Shown in pieces: positions 8,430-14,421 of a DNA stretch of 16,790 nucleotides (positions are counted from its first letter, which is position 1; every line of letters begins with the position of its first letter). The position numbers and the translations under genes are program-made. The notes under the pieces were generated by a model. It had not been told where the DNA came from and did not search any database. It saw nothing but the letters and a program-made list of their open reading frames with translations. Source of the stretch: an uncultured Mogibacterium sp. (lineage in GTDB: Bacteria; Bacillota_A; Clostridia; Peptostreptococcales; Anaerovoracaceae). Location of the stretch: assembly GCF_938039775.1 (NCBI RefSeq), contig NZ_CALHTQ010000035.1, forward strand, positions 1 to 16,790, in the 5' to 3' direction.

Positions 8430-8474
8430 TATATTAAAGATATACAGAGGCATTTCTATTTACCTCTGTATATC
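8430..8474 (-). terminator. Terminator downstream of secG
   Basis: A perfect 12-bp stem GATATACAGAGG (8439-8450) with CCTCTGTATATC (8463-8474) has a 12-nt loop. The minus-strand continuation is TTTAATATATTT. It separates secG from hppA. The rest of the gap is very AT-rich without another clear signal. Confidence 0.82.
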
Positions 8475-8516
8475 AACATAAACAATTTAATAATTTACTG
8501 TATTTTTAAATAAATA

Positions 8517-8750
8517 CTAGTTGAAAATTGCTACGATGACCAATGCCACAACGATATAAATAGCCGATACAACTGTCGTAATCTTTGCGAGAATTGCATC
8601 ATAACCGTTGCTCTTCTTCTTTCCAAACAGCTGCTCAGCACCGCCAGCTATTGATCCTGAAAGACCGTCACTCTTGCTAGACTGAAGCAGAATGCTTAGG
8701 ATAAGAATCACACTTGTCACAAGTAAAACAACCATCAGTGCGGTGTGCAT
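8517..8750 (-). CDS. secG: Preprotein translocase subunit SecG
   Basis: SecG is the small partner of SecYE in the general secretion channel. The 77-residue product has two membrane helices (about 4-22 and 54-75) joined by a cytoplasmic loop that holds the family signature: LLQSSKSDGLSGSIAGGAEQ, then LFGKKK. The frame is open to an ATG at 8795, but the ATG at 8750 is preferred. It follows GGAGGAGATT directly and begins the first membrane helix (MHTALMVVLL), and the strong promoter upstream would start transcription near 8792, inside the longer version. The gene stands alone between two terminators. In many Firmicutes secG is followed by rnr and smpB, which are absent here. Confidence 0.93.
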   Translation of the reverse strand: MHTALMVVLLVTSVILILSILLQSSKSDGLSGSIAGGAEQLFGKKKSNGYDAILAKITTVVSAIYIVVALVIVAIFN

Positions 8751-8798
8751 AATCTCCTCCACATAAGTTCTAATAATAACTTCTTTTATAACCATGTA

Positions 8799-8827
8799 AG
8801 TTTAACATAGAGAGTGCACAAAGTCAA
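8799..8827 (-). promoter_or_regulatory. Sigma-A promoter for secG
   Basis: On the minus strand, TTGACT (8822-8827) and TAAACT (8799-8804) are spaced by exactly 17 nt, the strongest -35 match in this region. The predicted start near 8792 lies about 42 nt before the secG ATG at 8750. It lies inside the longer alternative ORF, which rules that start out. Confidence 0.75.
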
Positions 8828-8890
8828 CATATAGAAACCCCTCTACCGCTTGAAATTCTATACAATCAGGGTTTTAATATATTCGATTTA

Positions 8891-8933
8891 CTAAATAAAA
8901 TTAGGGCCTTTTTTATGAATAAGGTCCTAATTT
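8891..8933 (-). terminator. Terminator downstream of the DUF2325 gene
   Basis: The 13-bp stem AAATTAGGACCTT/AAGGCCCTAATTT (minus strand, 8921-8933 with 8898-8910) has a single A-C mismatch and a 10-nt loop rich in A. It is followed by TATTTAGTAAAT. It ends the DUF3793-DUF2325 unit. Confidence 0.82.
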
Positions 8934-8965
8934 AATTCATAATATAAAGTTGAACCATATATCAC

Positions 8966-9244
8966 CTACACATACTGCGCAAGCAAAGTCTTAAGAGCCG
9001 AAGCACTGCTCGAGTGAACCCATGCAACTTCAACATTTTTACGCTTGGCCTCAGCAACAGCAGTATTCATCATCTTATGTGACACTGTATTTGTAAACAT
9101 TACTAATAAATCAGGACACCCCATCTTCTTACCAACATTGCCGCGCTCTTTAGTGAATACCTTTGCTTTGCACCCATGTTTTTTGCAAATCTCCTTATAT
9201 TGACACTCCATGCACTCATTTCCGCCTACTATGACAATACTCAT
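8966..9244 (-). CDS. DUF2325 family protein
   Basis: This small cytosolic protein of 92 residues matches the DUF2325 pattern along its whole length: an N-terminal beta strand and glycine turn (MSIVIVGGN), an RG turn in TKERGNVGKK, the PDLLVMFTNTVSHKM core (44-58), and a C-terminal WVHSSSASALKTLL helix. The fold looks like a compact Rossmann-type domain. No enzyme activity is established for the family. Five cysteines lie in the first half (C11, C14, C20, C25, C43). C11 and C14 form a CxxC, while as I recall typical members have a single Cys or none at that spot. The start at 9244 has a GGGAGGACG SD and follows the DUF3793 stop by 15 nt, so the two are co-transcribed and probably work together. 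Confidence 0.85.
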   Translation of the reverse strand: MSIVIVGGNECMECQYKEICKKHGCKAKVFTKERGNVGKKMGCPDLLVMFTNTVSHKMMNTAVAEAKRKNVEVAWVHSSSASALKTLLAQYV

Positions 9245-9259
9245 AATCCGTCCTCCCAG

Positions 9260-9811
9260 TTATGCACAAACAGTTAGTTTCGCAATATCACCGTCTTGTT
9301 TAAATCTCTTCATATAGATCGTCTCGCAACGTCTATATTTTGTAAATAGAGTCTTTGCGTATTCAACATCACCGTAAACTTTCCATTGACCACACACCTT
9401 GCAATTATTTCCACAGTGGTTTATAAACCCTTCAACATCATCAACAGGGTATCCTAGAAAAATGCCAACTTCATGCGGAAAGCTTCCACATATAGACAGT
9501 CTCTGTTTAAGCCTATGAAGTGCATCATCTATATCACAATCTTTATATCCAAAGTCATGCATAAGGCCTTGTACACGGAATTCAGATAGTCTCTTTTTAA
9601 GCATTATAGGCCTAAAAACATACATTAATGCTCTCCTGCCATTATCCTGTAAGACGATTAAATTAACACCCTTACGGTTTAGAATCTCATTAATTTTGAT
9701 AAGCTCAGCATCAAAAGATTCTTTTGAAATATAATTGTATCCAAACATGCTCCCAGTCTTAATCCTAGCTAAAGTTGGTGCACAAAACTGAATAATCTTA
9801 TCCTCTAACAT
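9260..9811 (-). CDS. DUF3793 family protein
   Basis: This cytosolic 183-residue protein belongs to DUF3793, a clostridial family of unknown function. Recognisable family blocks are the N-terminal FCAPTLARIKTGSMF (9-23), the strand LIVLQDNGRRALMYVFRP (51-68), the central FPHEVGIFLGYPVDDVEGFI (111-130), and the WKVYGDVEYAKTLFTKYRRC segment (143-162). It is cysteine-rich: C133, C137 and C140 form CxxxCxxC just before the WKVYGD block, with further Cys at 10, 92, 108, 162 and 182. That suggests metal or redox chemistry, but no activity can be assigned. The ATG at 9811 has an AGGGG SD with 6-nt spacing. It is first in a two-gene unit with the DUF2325 gene, behind a leader of about 130 nt with pairing potential. 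Confidence 0.85.
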   Translation of the reverse strand: MLEDKIIQFCAPTLARIKTGSMFGYNYISKESFDAELIKINEILNRKGVNLIVLQDNGRRALMYVFRPIMLKKRLSEFRVQGLMHDFGYKDCDIDDALHRLKQRLSICGSFPHEVGIFLGYPVDDVEGFINHCGNNCKVCGQWKVYGDVEYAKTLFTKYRRCETIYMKRFKQDGDIAKLTVCA

Positions 9812-9881
9812 CCTTTACCCCTGTATTGATTTTTGCAATTCCCTGTAACATGAAATTTAAATACAAATGTGTAAACACTTA

Positions 9882-9932
9882 GAGTTAAATATATCTAACT
9901 CATATGTCTTAAAAAAGACTCTTAAGTTAGAG
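9882..9932 (-). promoter_or_regulatory. Structured leader with two mutually exclusive hairpins, upstream of DUF3793
   Basis: On the minus strand, TCTAACT (9925-9931) pairs with AGTTAGA (9894-9900), extended by GTCTT/AAGAC nearer the loop. The same GAGTTA (9896-9901) can instead pair with TAACTC (9882-9887). The two helices share 9896-9900, so only one can form at a time, as in attenuators and riboswitches. No U-run terminator follows either helix, and it matches no riboswitch class I can recognise by eye. Function is inferred only. Confidence 0.35.
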
Positions 9933-9949
9933 CCTTTTAACTACTGATA

Positions 9950-9979
9950 AAAATACCATATTTTTTGTATTTAAGTCAA
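9950..9979 (-). promoter_or_regulatory. Probable promoter for the DUF3793-DUF2325 unit
   Basis: On the minus strand, TTGACT (9974-9979) is followed after 18 nt by an extended -10, TGG-TATTTT (9950-9955 plus the upstream TG). The start would be near 9943, giving a leader of about 130 nt before the ATG at 9811. Confidence 0.5.
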
Positions 9980-9984
9980 GATAA

Positions 9985-10034
9985 AATGATAATAAATCTA
10001 TTAATTTCCATAAAATCAATTTGATTTAATAGAT
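9985..10034 (-). terminator. Possible AT-rich terminator of the Tad operon
   Basis: ATCTATTAA (9996-10004) and TTAATAGAT (10026-10034) form a perfect 9-bp inverted repeat. A second short palindrome (AAATCAATTTGATTT, 10013-10027) lies inside it. The minus strand continues TTATTATCATTTTATC. The stem has almost no G-C pairs, so the call is weak, but it is the only candidate downstream of the last Tad gene. Confidence 0.35.
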
Positions 10035-10125
10035 AAAATCTATACATTATCTCTTTAAAGTACATTCGCAACACCATATGCCGTTAAAGAAGACTGATTA
10101 AACATTTGTTTTTTTAAGCTCATAA

Positions 10126-10653
10126 CTATACTGCACTCTCATTAAGCGCTCGATTGAGATGCTTTTCCGCAATACGCCTAGCTCTATATATCTCGTTTTT
10201 TGCTAATTCTTCTTTAATAAGCTCAAAACAATTCAGTGCCTTTTTCTTGTTCTTAGTCACAATCTTATCTATAAGCCTGATTAGCTTTATATTAAATGGT
10301 GTCATAGTAGTATCTGGATAAAACAAGAGTCTAATACTCTTGTAGTCCGTCCTATTTTCAACTGTATAAATAAGTTCTGGCTCTATAAGATATCTTTCAG
10401 CGCCAATTAGCATTTGACGATTTGCTTCATTTATCATTATAAAGGTTAATATCAGCTGAAGTTTATCTACCTCCGTAAGGTCACGATACATCAGTCTCTT
10501 CTTATTCTTTTTATTATATGAGAATATGTAAGTATCATTCTCACATATAATAGTCATCTCTAAAAACGACTTCGCATAGCGACTACACAGAATCTCGCAT
10601 ATATATCTAGGCATCTTATAATCAGTAATGCTCTGTCTGATTTCCTTTTCCAC
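10126..10653 (-). CDS. DUF6382-like protein at the end of the Tad locus, no FHA domain
   Basis: This 175-residue soluble protein has no signal peptide. Its middle and C-terminal part resemble DUF6382, the domain found N-terminal to FHA domains in proteins encoded with clostridial Tad pili: YRDLTEVDKLQLILTFIM (56-73), a YLIEPELIYTV stretch (88-98), RLLFYPD (108-114), PFNIKLIRLIDKIV (119-132), and a terminal basic helix ending near 174. The FHA part is absent and the gene ends cleanly with a stop. The start is set by a GGAGG SD (10662-10666) lying 8 nt before GTG at 10653. The longer ATG frame from 10704 would run through the upstream gene's end and has no SD. Only 4 nt separate the two genes, so translation is coupled. 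Its role in pilus control is inferred from position. Confidence 0.62.
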   Translation of the reverse strand: MEKEIRQSITDYKMPRYICEILCSRYAKSFLEMTIICENDTYIFSYNKKNKKRLMYRDLTEVDKLQLILTFIMINEANRQMLIGAERYLIEPELIYTVENRTDYKSIRLLFYPDTTMTPFNIKLIRLIDKIVTKNKKKALNCFELIKEELAKNEIYRARRIAEKHLNRALNESAV

Positions 10654-10657
10654 TTTT

Positions 10658-11446
10658 TTAACCTCCACACTTTGAACATGGCGTGTATCCACGTCTCTCA
10701 GCAATTTTCTTTGTTATCTCTATGTAATTCCTCTCCATTACTCTACATCCATTCAGATGATAACATTCCCCTTCGACAGGATAGTAATACACATTTATTC
10801 CAATCTTCGCTTTTTTACTTTTACATACTGGACATGGGTCAAATTCTTTTCTTAAGCCAGGAGTAAGTGCTGTTGATATTACCTTAGAATTCATATATGT
10901 GCATCCCTTATTATGATACTTTTCTCCCCGTTTAGGAAAAATGTATACCGTTTTATCCCCTTCACCAGTAAGGTCATCGACTGTCATATGCGTATTCTTT
11001 CTAACACGTCCCACGTAAGCACGTGTTACTGTCTTAATCTTATAGTTTGCCTCTGCCTTAAATCCAATGGGATTTTTTGTATTTAGTCGCATATTTGCAT
11101 CGAGTGCAATTACTTCATCAATTCCTAGCATATTTTTTCTATACACTGCTGAACTCACAATAAAACCATCAATCTGTGAATGATTTGAGCTTAGTTCACT
11201 ACTTATTTGGTGATGAATTACCGTGTACGTATTAACTTTTGAAGCAACTGCTGCCGATTTCCTCAATTGATTTGCTGATATGTAATTTGCATCCTCTATA
11301 CAGCTGTAAGCTGAAATTATAGAGCTCATAACCATAATAGCAATCATGAATATCGGCAGCATTAAAGTCGCCTCAACTAAATAACTTCCCCTCTTATTTT
11401 TAATGTCTTTACCTATATGAATCATCAACCTCATATGATTTACCAT
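10658..11446 (-). CDS. TadE-like pseudopilin with duplicated His/Cys metal-site repeat
   Basis: This is a 262-residue envelope protein. Its N-terminus has the TadE pattern: a basic stretch, then RGSYLVEATLMLPIFMIAIM (19-38), a single membrane helix with the conserved Glu. The middle (50-160) is an extracytoplasmic domain of no family I recognise. The C-terminus carries two copies of one motif with a period of exactly 52 residues: VY-P-G-E-YH-x3-C then 22 residues then CxxC. Ligand candidates are H178, C182, C205, C208 and H230, C234, C257, C260. Each copy could bind one metal ion such as zinc. The start is uncertain: ATG 11446 and 11434 have no SD, and ATG 11425 has a GAGG very close. All overlap the end of the DUF5702 gene, so coupling is likely. 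It is probably a minor pilin or assembly partner. Confidence 0.72.
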   Translation of the reverse strand: MVNHMRLMIHIGKDIKNKRGSYLVEATLMLPIFMIAIMVMSSIISAYSCIEDANYISANQLRKSAAVASKVNTYTVIHHQISSELSSNHSQIDGFIVSSAVYRKNMLGIDEVIALDANMRLNTKNPIGFKAEANYKIKTVTRAYVGRVRKNTHMTVDDLTGEGDKTVYIFPKRGEKYHNKGCTYMNSKVISTALTPGLRKEFDPCPVCKSKKAKIGINVYYYPVEGECYHLNGCRVMERNYIEITKKIAERRGYTPCSKCGG

Positions 11447-12770
11447 TTACTTTTAAATTGAATCTTACCCCACAGTTATATTCATCGAAGTTAAAGTCAT
11501 CATAGTACCGGTACTTCATGTTAATCTGTATTAGATCCATGATTCTACGTGTCCTCAGATCTTTAGGGGTTGTCAGCATCATGAGAAGGAGATAATCTTC
11601 ATAGCTTTGACCATTCATCTTCTCTACATAGCTCTCCGTTTTACTCATCTCCTTAAGCTGCTCAGAATTCTCGTTCATTAACTTCCTAGATTCTTTATCT
11701 ATCTTTTCACCAAATCTCTCATCTCCGAGTACACTTTCTAGAGATACCTTCCATTCACCTTTCTTCTTGATGAAAGGAACTCTTTTATTATCTAGTAATG
11801 CTTTCACATCTTCATTTGCTTCCAGTGCAGCCCAACTTTCCATTATTATTCCCTGCACAACAATAGCTCCTGGACCTGGAGAAATAATCTCTGAAATCGC
11901 TATAATTAATTTCATCTTTTCCGGATCTTTTGACAATGCTGCAAGGTTAAGTGCATTTCTAACTAGAAATATATCTCTTTTACAGCTCCCAAAATTCTTT
12001 TTATCGTCTAGATGCCCTTTTATAATGTACTCGTACTCATTCGCAAAAAATGTCTCTTTATCGCTACAAGTCTTAAGGTGGCTATTAAAATGATTTACTA
12101 TAAATGCCATCTCTGAAATCTTTCCTATTGCCTTAGTACTGAGCTTTTCCGACGCATCATCAGAGCTTAACATTGATGTTAAAATCTTAATACTTAGCTT
12201 ATTACTCTCACCACGTGATGGCAGTGTTTCTATGACATACTTGTTACCAATAACCCTATTACCATAAGCTGTTTTGTCCTCCAAGCTTGGATGTGTATCT
12301 GAGTTATCTCCTTCACTTTCAGGAACCATGTCTTTCCTAACAACTCTGCTATTTTCTTCCAGTACCGTCTTAGCTCCTTCATGTATAAATGAGGCACTCA
12401 TACTTTTGCGAAAGTTATAGATATCTGACATACGATACTGATCTAAATTTGAACTTGGTGCGCCAATATTAATTCGTAGTTTATTCTCAAAAGAATAGTT
12501 TGAATACGCACTTAACCTCTTGACTACATCTATTTCATTTCCGTGAAAAGCCATGATGCCATAATCATTAAGCAAGTACTTGTCATATTCCGATAGAATC
12601 GCTTTGCCCCATAATTTCCCATTGACCTCAGACCAACTTTGCACAGTCCTGCTTCTAGCTATTCCTATTGCGATTATTATCATTGAAATCAAAGATATAA
12701 ACACAAATGATAGAACTACAATTGTTGAACCACGTTTACTTCTGAATAGTTGCCTCAACACTATCACCAA
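11409..12770 (-). CDS. DUF5702 (TadG-like) pilus-locus protein
   Basis: A large membrane-anchored protein of about 453 residues. The N-terminus is basic (LRQLFRSKRG) and leads into one hydrophobic helix (about 15-37), followed by SRTVQSWSEVNGKLWGKAIL and then EYDKYLLNDYGIMAF. That arrangement, in which the helix is followed by a 'LxDYGIxAF' block, is the DUF5702 N-terminus. The C-terminus also fits the family: QSYEDYLLLMMLTTP, then RIMDLIQINMKYRY (about 388-420). The middle is polar and probably lies outside the membrane. DUF5702 proteins occupy the TadG place in clostridial Tad loci. The start is unresolved: TTG 12770, GTG 12767, GTG 12761 and TTG 12758 are all possible, with only weak SDs, and all overlap the end of the TadE-like gene, which argues for re-initiation. 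Confidence 0.75.
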   Translation of the reverse strand: MVIVLRQLFRSKRGSTIVVLSFVFISLISMIIIAIGIARSRTVQSWSEVNGKLWGKAILSEYDKYLLNDYGIMAFHGNEIDVVKRLSAYSNYSFENKLRINIGAPSSNLDQYRMSDIYNFRKSMSASFIHEGAKTVLEENSRVVRKDMVPESEGDNSDTHPSLEDKTAYGNRVIGNKYVIETLPSRGESNKLSIKILTSMLSSDDASEKLSTKAIGKISEMAFIVNHFNSHLKTCSDKETFFANEYEYIIKGHLDDKKNFGSCKRDIFLVRNALNLAALSKDPEKMKLIIAISEIISPGPGAIVVQGIIMESWAALEANEDVKALLDNKRVPFIKKKGEWKVSLESVLGDERFGEKIDKESRKLMNENSEQLKEMSKTESYVEKMNGQSYEDYLLLMMLTTPKDLRTRRIMDLIQINMKYRYYDDFNFDEYNCGVRFNLKVNGKSYEVDDSYR

Positions 12771-13110
12771 CTCTCACAAACTTCTCCTCACATACTGAGA
12801 ATCCCTTTACCTCTACAGACTTTCTAATTAGTCCTTCTGCCAGTCCTAGGTTAGCATAATCTATCTCCCTTGTTTCAGATATTGTCTTTACAATTGGAGA
12901 ATTAGTATTATCCCATTTAGCAAGCATATTTCTATGCATATTGGTCTGTGCAATCAAGCATTCCAGATAAAAAGTGCATAATCTAACTAAAAGCATTATA
13001 ACCAGGATTATAATTGGTAGCACAATGCTTGCCTCGACCATCTGTTCACCACGCTTATTAAGTCTATTTAGCACTAAGCAACTCTTATATAGCTTAGAAT
13101 TTACTTGCAT
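12736..13110 (-). CDS. Small TadE-like pseudopilin
   Basis: A 124-residue protein with the TadE N-terminal pattern: NKRGEQMVEASIVLPIIILV (18-37) gives a basic end, the Gly before the likely cleavage point, the conserved Glu26 and a membrane helix. It is followed by about 80 residues of extracytoplasmic domain with two cysteines beyond the helix (C51, C82) and no other hallmark. TadE proteins are minor pseudopilins needed for Flp pilus assembly. The ATG at 13110 lies inside the end of flp (17-nt overlap) and has no SD. A GTG at 13074, 19 nt past the flp stop with an AAGAG SD, would give a shorter leader starting just before NRLNKRG and is a fair alternative. Confidence 0.75.
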   Translation of the reverse strand: MQVNSKLYKSCLVLNRLNKRGEQMVEASIVLPIIILVIMLLVRLCTFYLECLIAQTNMHRNMLAKWDNTNSPIVKTISETREIDYANLGLAEGLIRKSVEVKGFSVCEEKFVRVGDSVEATIQK

Positions 13111-13255
13111 TTAGCGCTTTAAATGTTTTATTTACAAAAGATGTGATTTCTGTCTTAAAGATAATTCCCAGTGCAATAGCAATTGCGATTAGAATAGCTA
13201 CTTGAACAAGTTCCATTCCCGCTTTAGATCTAAATAGTTTTTTAATATTTTTCAT
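13094..13255 (-). CDS. flp: Flp1-like type IVb pilin
   Basis: The major subunit of the Tad pilus. The 53-residue product starts MKNIKKLFRSKAG, a short basic leader ending in Gly that fits cleavage by a TadV-type prepilin peptidase (not in this window). The mature part is one long hydrophobic helix (MELVQVAILIAIAIALGIIF) and a polar tail TEITSFVNKTFKAL, as in the clostridial Flp1-like family. The start at 13255 is decided by a strong SD, AAGGAGGAAAGAT. The frame extends upstream to 13318, but that part has no SD and would spoil the leader. It is the best-translated gene of its half of the operon, as expected for the major pilin, and follows a 164-nt gap. Confidence 0.85.
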   Translation of the reverse strand: MKNIKKLFRSKAGMELVQVAILIAIAIALGIIFKTEITSFVNKTFKALNASKF

Positions 13256-13419
13256 ATCTTTCCTCCTTATAAATTGCGGATGATCATCACACACACTTAA
13301 ATTGATGTAAATCCACATGCATACAAATTTACTAATTTAAATATCATATTGTTTCTAACTTCTTCGCTTTATCACTTTTACATATTAATCACCTCCTTCA
13401 TCATAAATCGCCTTCATAA
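13256..13419 (-). promoter_or_regulatory. Non-coding gap before flp with orphan SD/start-stop and a hairpin
   Basis: This is the only real gap in the Tad locus. In transcription order it holds a full 11-nt SD, AAGGAGGTGAT (13388-13398), a spacer of 4 nt, and ATG-TAA (13383-13378). Next comes an imperfect inverted repeat (13299-13334, arms AAATT-GTAAAT) and a 10-bp palindrome GATGATCATC (13279-13288), then the flp SD. A weak promoter-like pair, TTTACA and GATGAT at 17 nt, overlaps it. The gap could let flp be expressed above the tadABC genes, by a promoter or by mRNA processing, but which of these is not settled by the sequence. Confidence 0.4.
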
Positions 13420-14406
13420 TTACATAGACATCATTGCTGGCGCCATGGTTATAACTATTAGTAAGATTAGTAGAAGTCCGAGCGGATATGTCATCTTAGT
13501 ATCTATGAGTTTTCCTTGCTCTCGCGCAGTTACTTTCCTAACATCCCATAAAAAATCACTTTCACGTTCTAACTTTTCTTGTATATTGCTACCTCTTTTT
13601 TCGTTCTCACGTAGTACCGTTGAAATTCGCATTAGTTCCTTTACCGAATAGTGCTGTGCAAACTCTGAAAAAAGCTGAGGAATACTACGATTAGTTAGTT
13701 CAGCAGATTCCGTCATGGTTATTATGTTTCTTTCGAACTCCCCTTGTGACACTTCATCCATCATTGAATATCCATAACAAATCTTTTGAAAAGCATCACT
13801 AAGAATTACTCCGGAATTCATCATTAGAAGCAACTGATTAGTAAACCTCGGTAATGCTTTTAGTATCTGCTTGCGCTGATTCTCATTTGATTTACGCAGT
13901 TTTTCGTACTTATTCATTATCGCAGCAAAAGCAATTAACAAATATAAAAACGGAATTGTCATCCAGTCTCTATTGGACTTACTGCTTTTACTCCACGTCA
14001 CCCTACTCCCATCATCAAGCTTAGAAGGCAAAGTAATTTTCTTACTCCGAGAGTCCTCGAGTCTACTAACAGCAATACCGAGACTTGCACTCATTTCTAC
14101 TTCTATATCGTGAGAAGAATTAGAAGCAGCTTTACCATTATTCTCCTCATTCTGCTTTCTAATCTTTACATCTTGCGAAATTCTTTTATTACCTCGCTGA
14201 ACATTTGCTATCAGATCAAACTCTGCAAAATCAAATTCGTTACGCCTCACTATACCAACAACATTCCCCTTATTATCGACGATGTATTTGCCGTTTATTC
14301 TCGGTTTAATCAAAATAATTACCAAGAAAATAAAAGCGATAATGGATATCTGTATTAGTTGTTTTTTCAAATCACTATCGAATATTTTCTTAATATCACC
14401 TTTCAT
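13420..14406 (-). CDS. tadC: Tad pilus platform protein TadC (type II secretion F domain)
   Basis: An inner-membrane platform protein of 328 residues that pairs with TadB. An N-terminal membrane helix lies near residues 16-34. About 110 residues then lie outside the membrane, including a strand-rich NGKYIVDNKGNVVGIV and a later KITLPSKLDDGSRVTWSKS. A second helix follows at about 150-163, then the cytoplasmic T2SF domain (about 175-300, with KALPRFTNQLLLMMNSGV and VLRENEKRGSNIQEKL), and a terminal membrane helix. The T2SF domain places it as TadC. An extracytoplasmic N-terminal domain of this sort is, to my memory, common in clostridial Tad loci. The start is ATG 14406 with an AGGTGG SD 7 nt away. 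The frame begins with a GTG two codons earlier that lacks such spacing. Confidence 0.85.
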   Translation of the reverse strand: MKGDIKKIFDSDLKKQLIQISIIAFIFLVIILIKPRINGKYIVDNKGNVVGIVRRNEFDFAEFDLIANVQRGNKRISQDVKIRKQNEENNGKAASNSSHDIEVEMSASLGIAVSRLEDSRSKKITLPSKLDDGSRVTWSKSSKSNRDWMTIPFLYLLIAFAAIMNKYEKLRKSNENQRKQILKALPRFTNQLLLMMNSGVILSDAFQKICYGYSMMDEVSQGEFERNIITMTESAELTNRSIPQLFSEFAQHYSVKELMRISTVLRENEKRGSNIQEKLERESDFLWDVRKVTAREQGKLIDTKMTYPLGLLLILLIVITMAPAMMSM

Positions 14407-14421
14407 ACACACACCACCTAC

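Larger units (their letters stand above)
9812..10125 (-). other. Intergenic region between the Tad locus and the DUF3793 unit
   Basis: This is a 314-nt, very AT-rich gap with no convincing gene. In minus-strand order it holds the 3' end of the Tad transcript with an AT-rich hairpin (9996-10034), a promoter (9950-9979), and a structured leader (9882-9932) running to the DUF3793 start. The one small open frame in it lacks an SD. Confidence 0.7.

Noticed and set aside
8751..8795. N-terminal extension of SecG to the ATG at 8795
   Set aside because: The promoter at 8799-8827 would start transcription inside it, it has no SD, and the ATG at 8750 has an ideal SD and begins the first helix.
9976..10077. 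33-codon minus-strand open frame (ATG 10077) between the Tad locus and DUF3793
   Set aside because: No SD, very AT-driven amino acids (Ile, Phe, Tyr, Asn), and it runs through an inverted repeat and the -35 box of the next promoter.
10654..10704. ATG start at 10704 for the DUF6382-like gene
   Set aside because: It overlaps 47 nt of the upstream gene with no SD, while GGAGG-8 nt-GTG at 10653 is clear. Residues added by the longer version do not resemble the family.
13256..13318. N-terminal extension of the Flp pilin to 13318
   Set aside because: No SD; it would put 21 polar residues before the short basic prepilin leader, and the ATG at 13255 has a strong SD.
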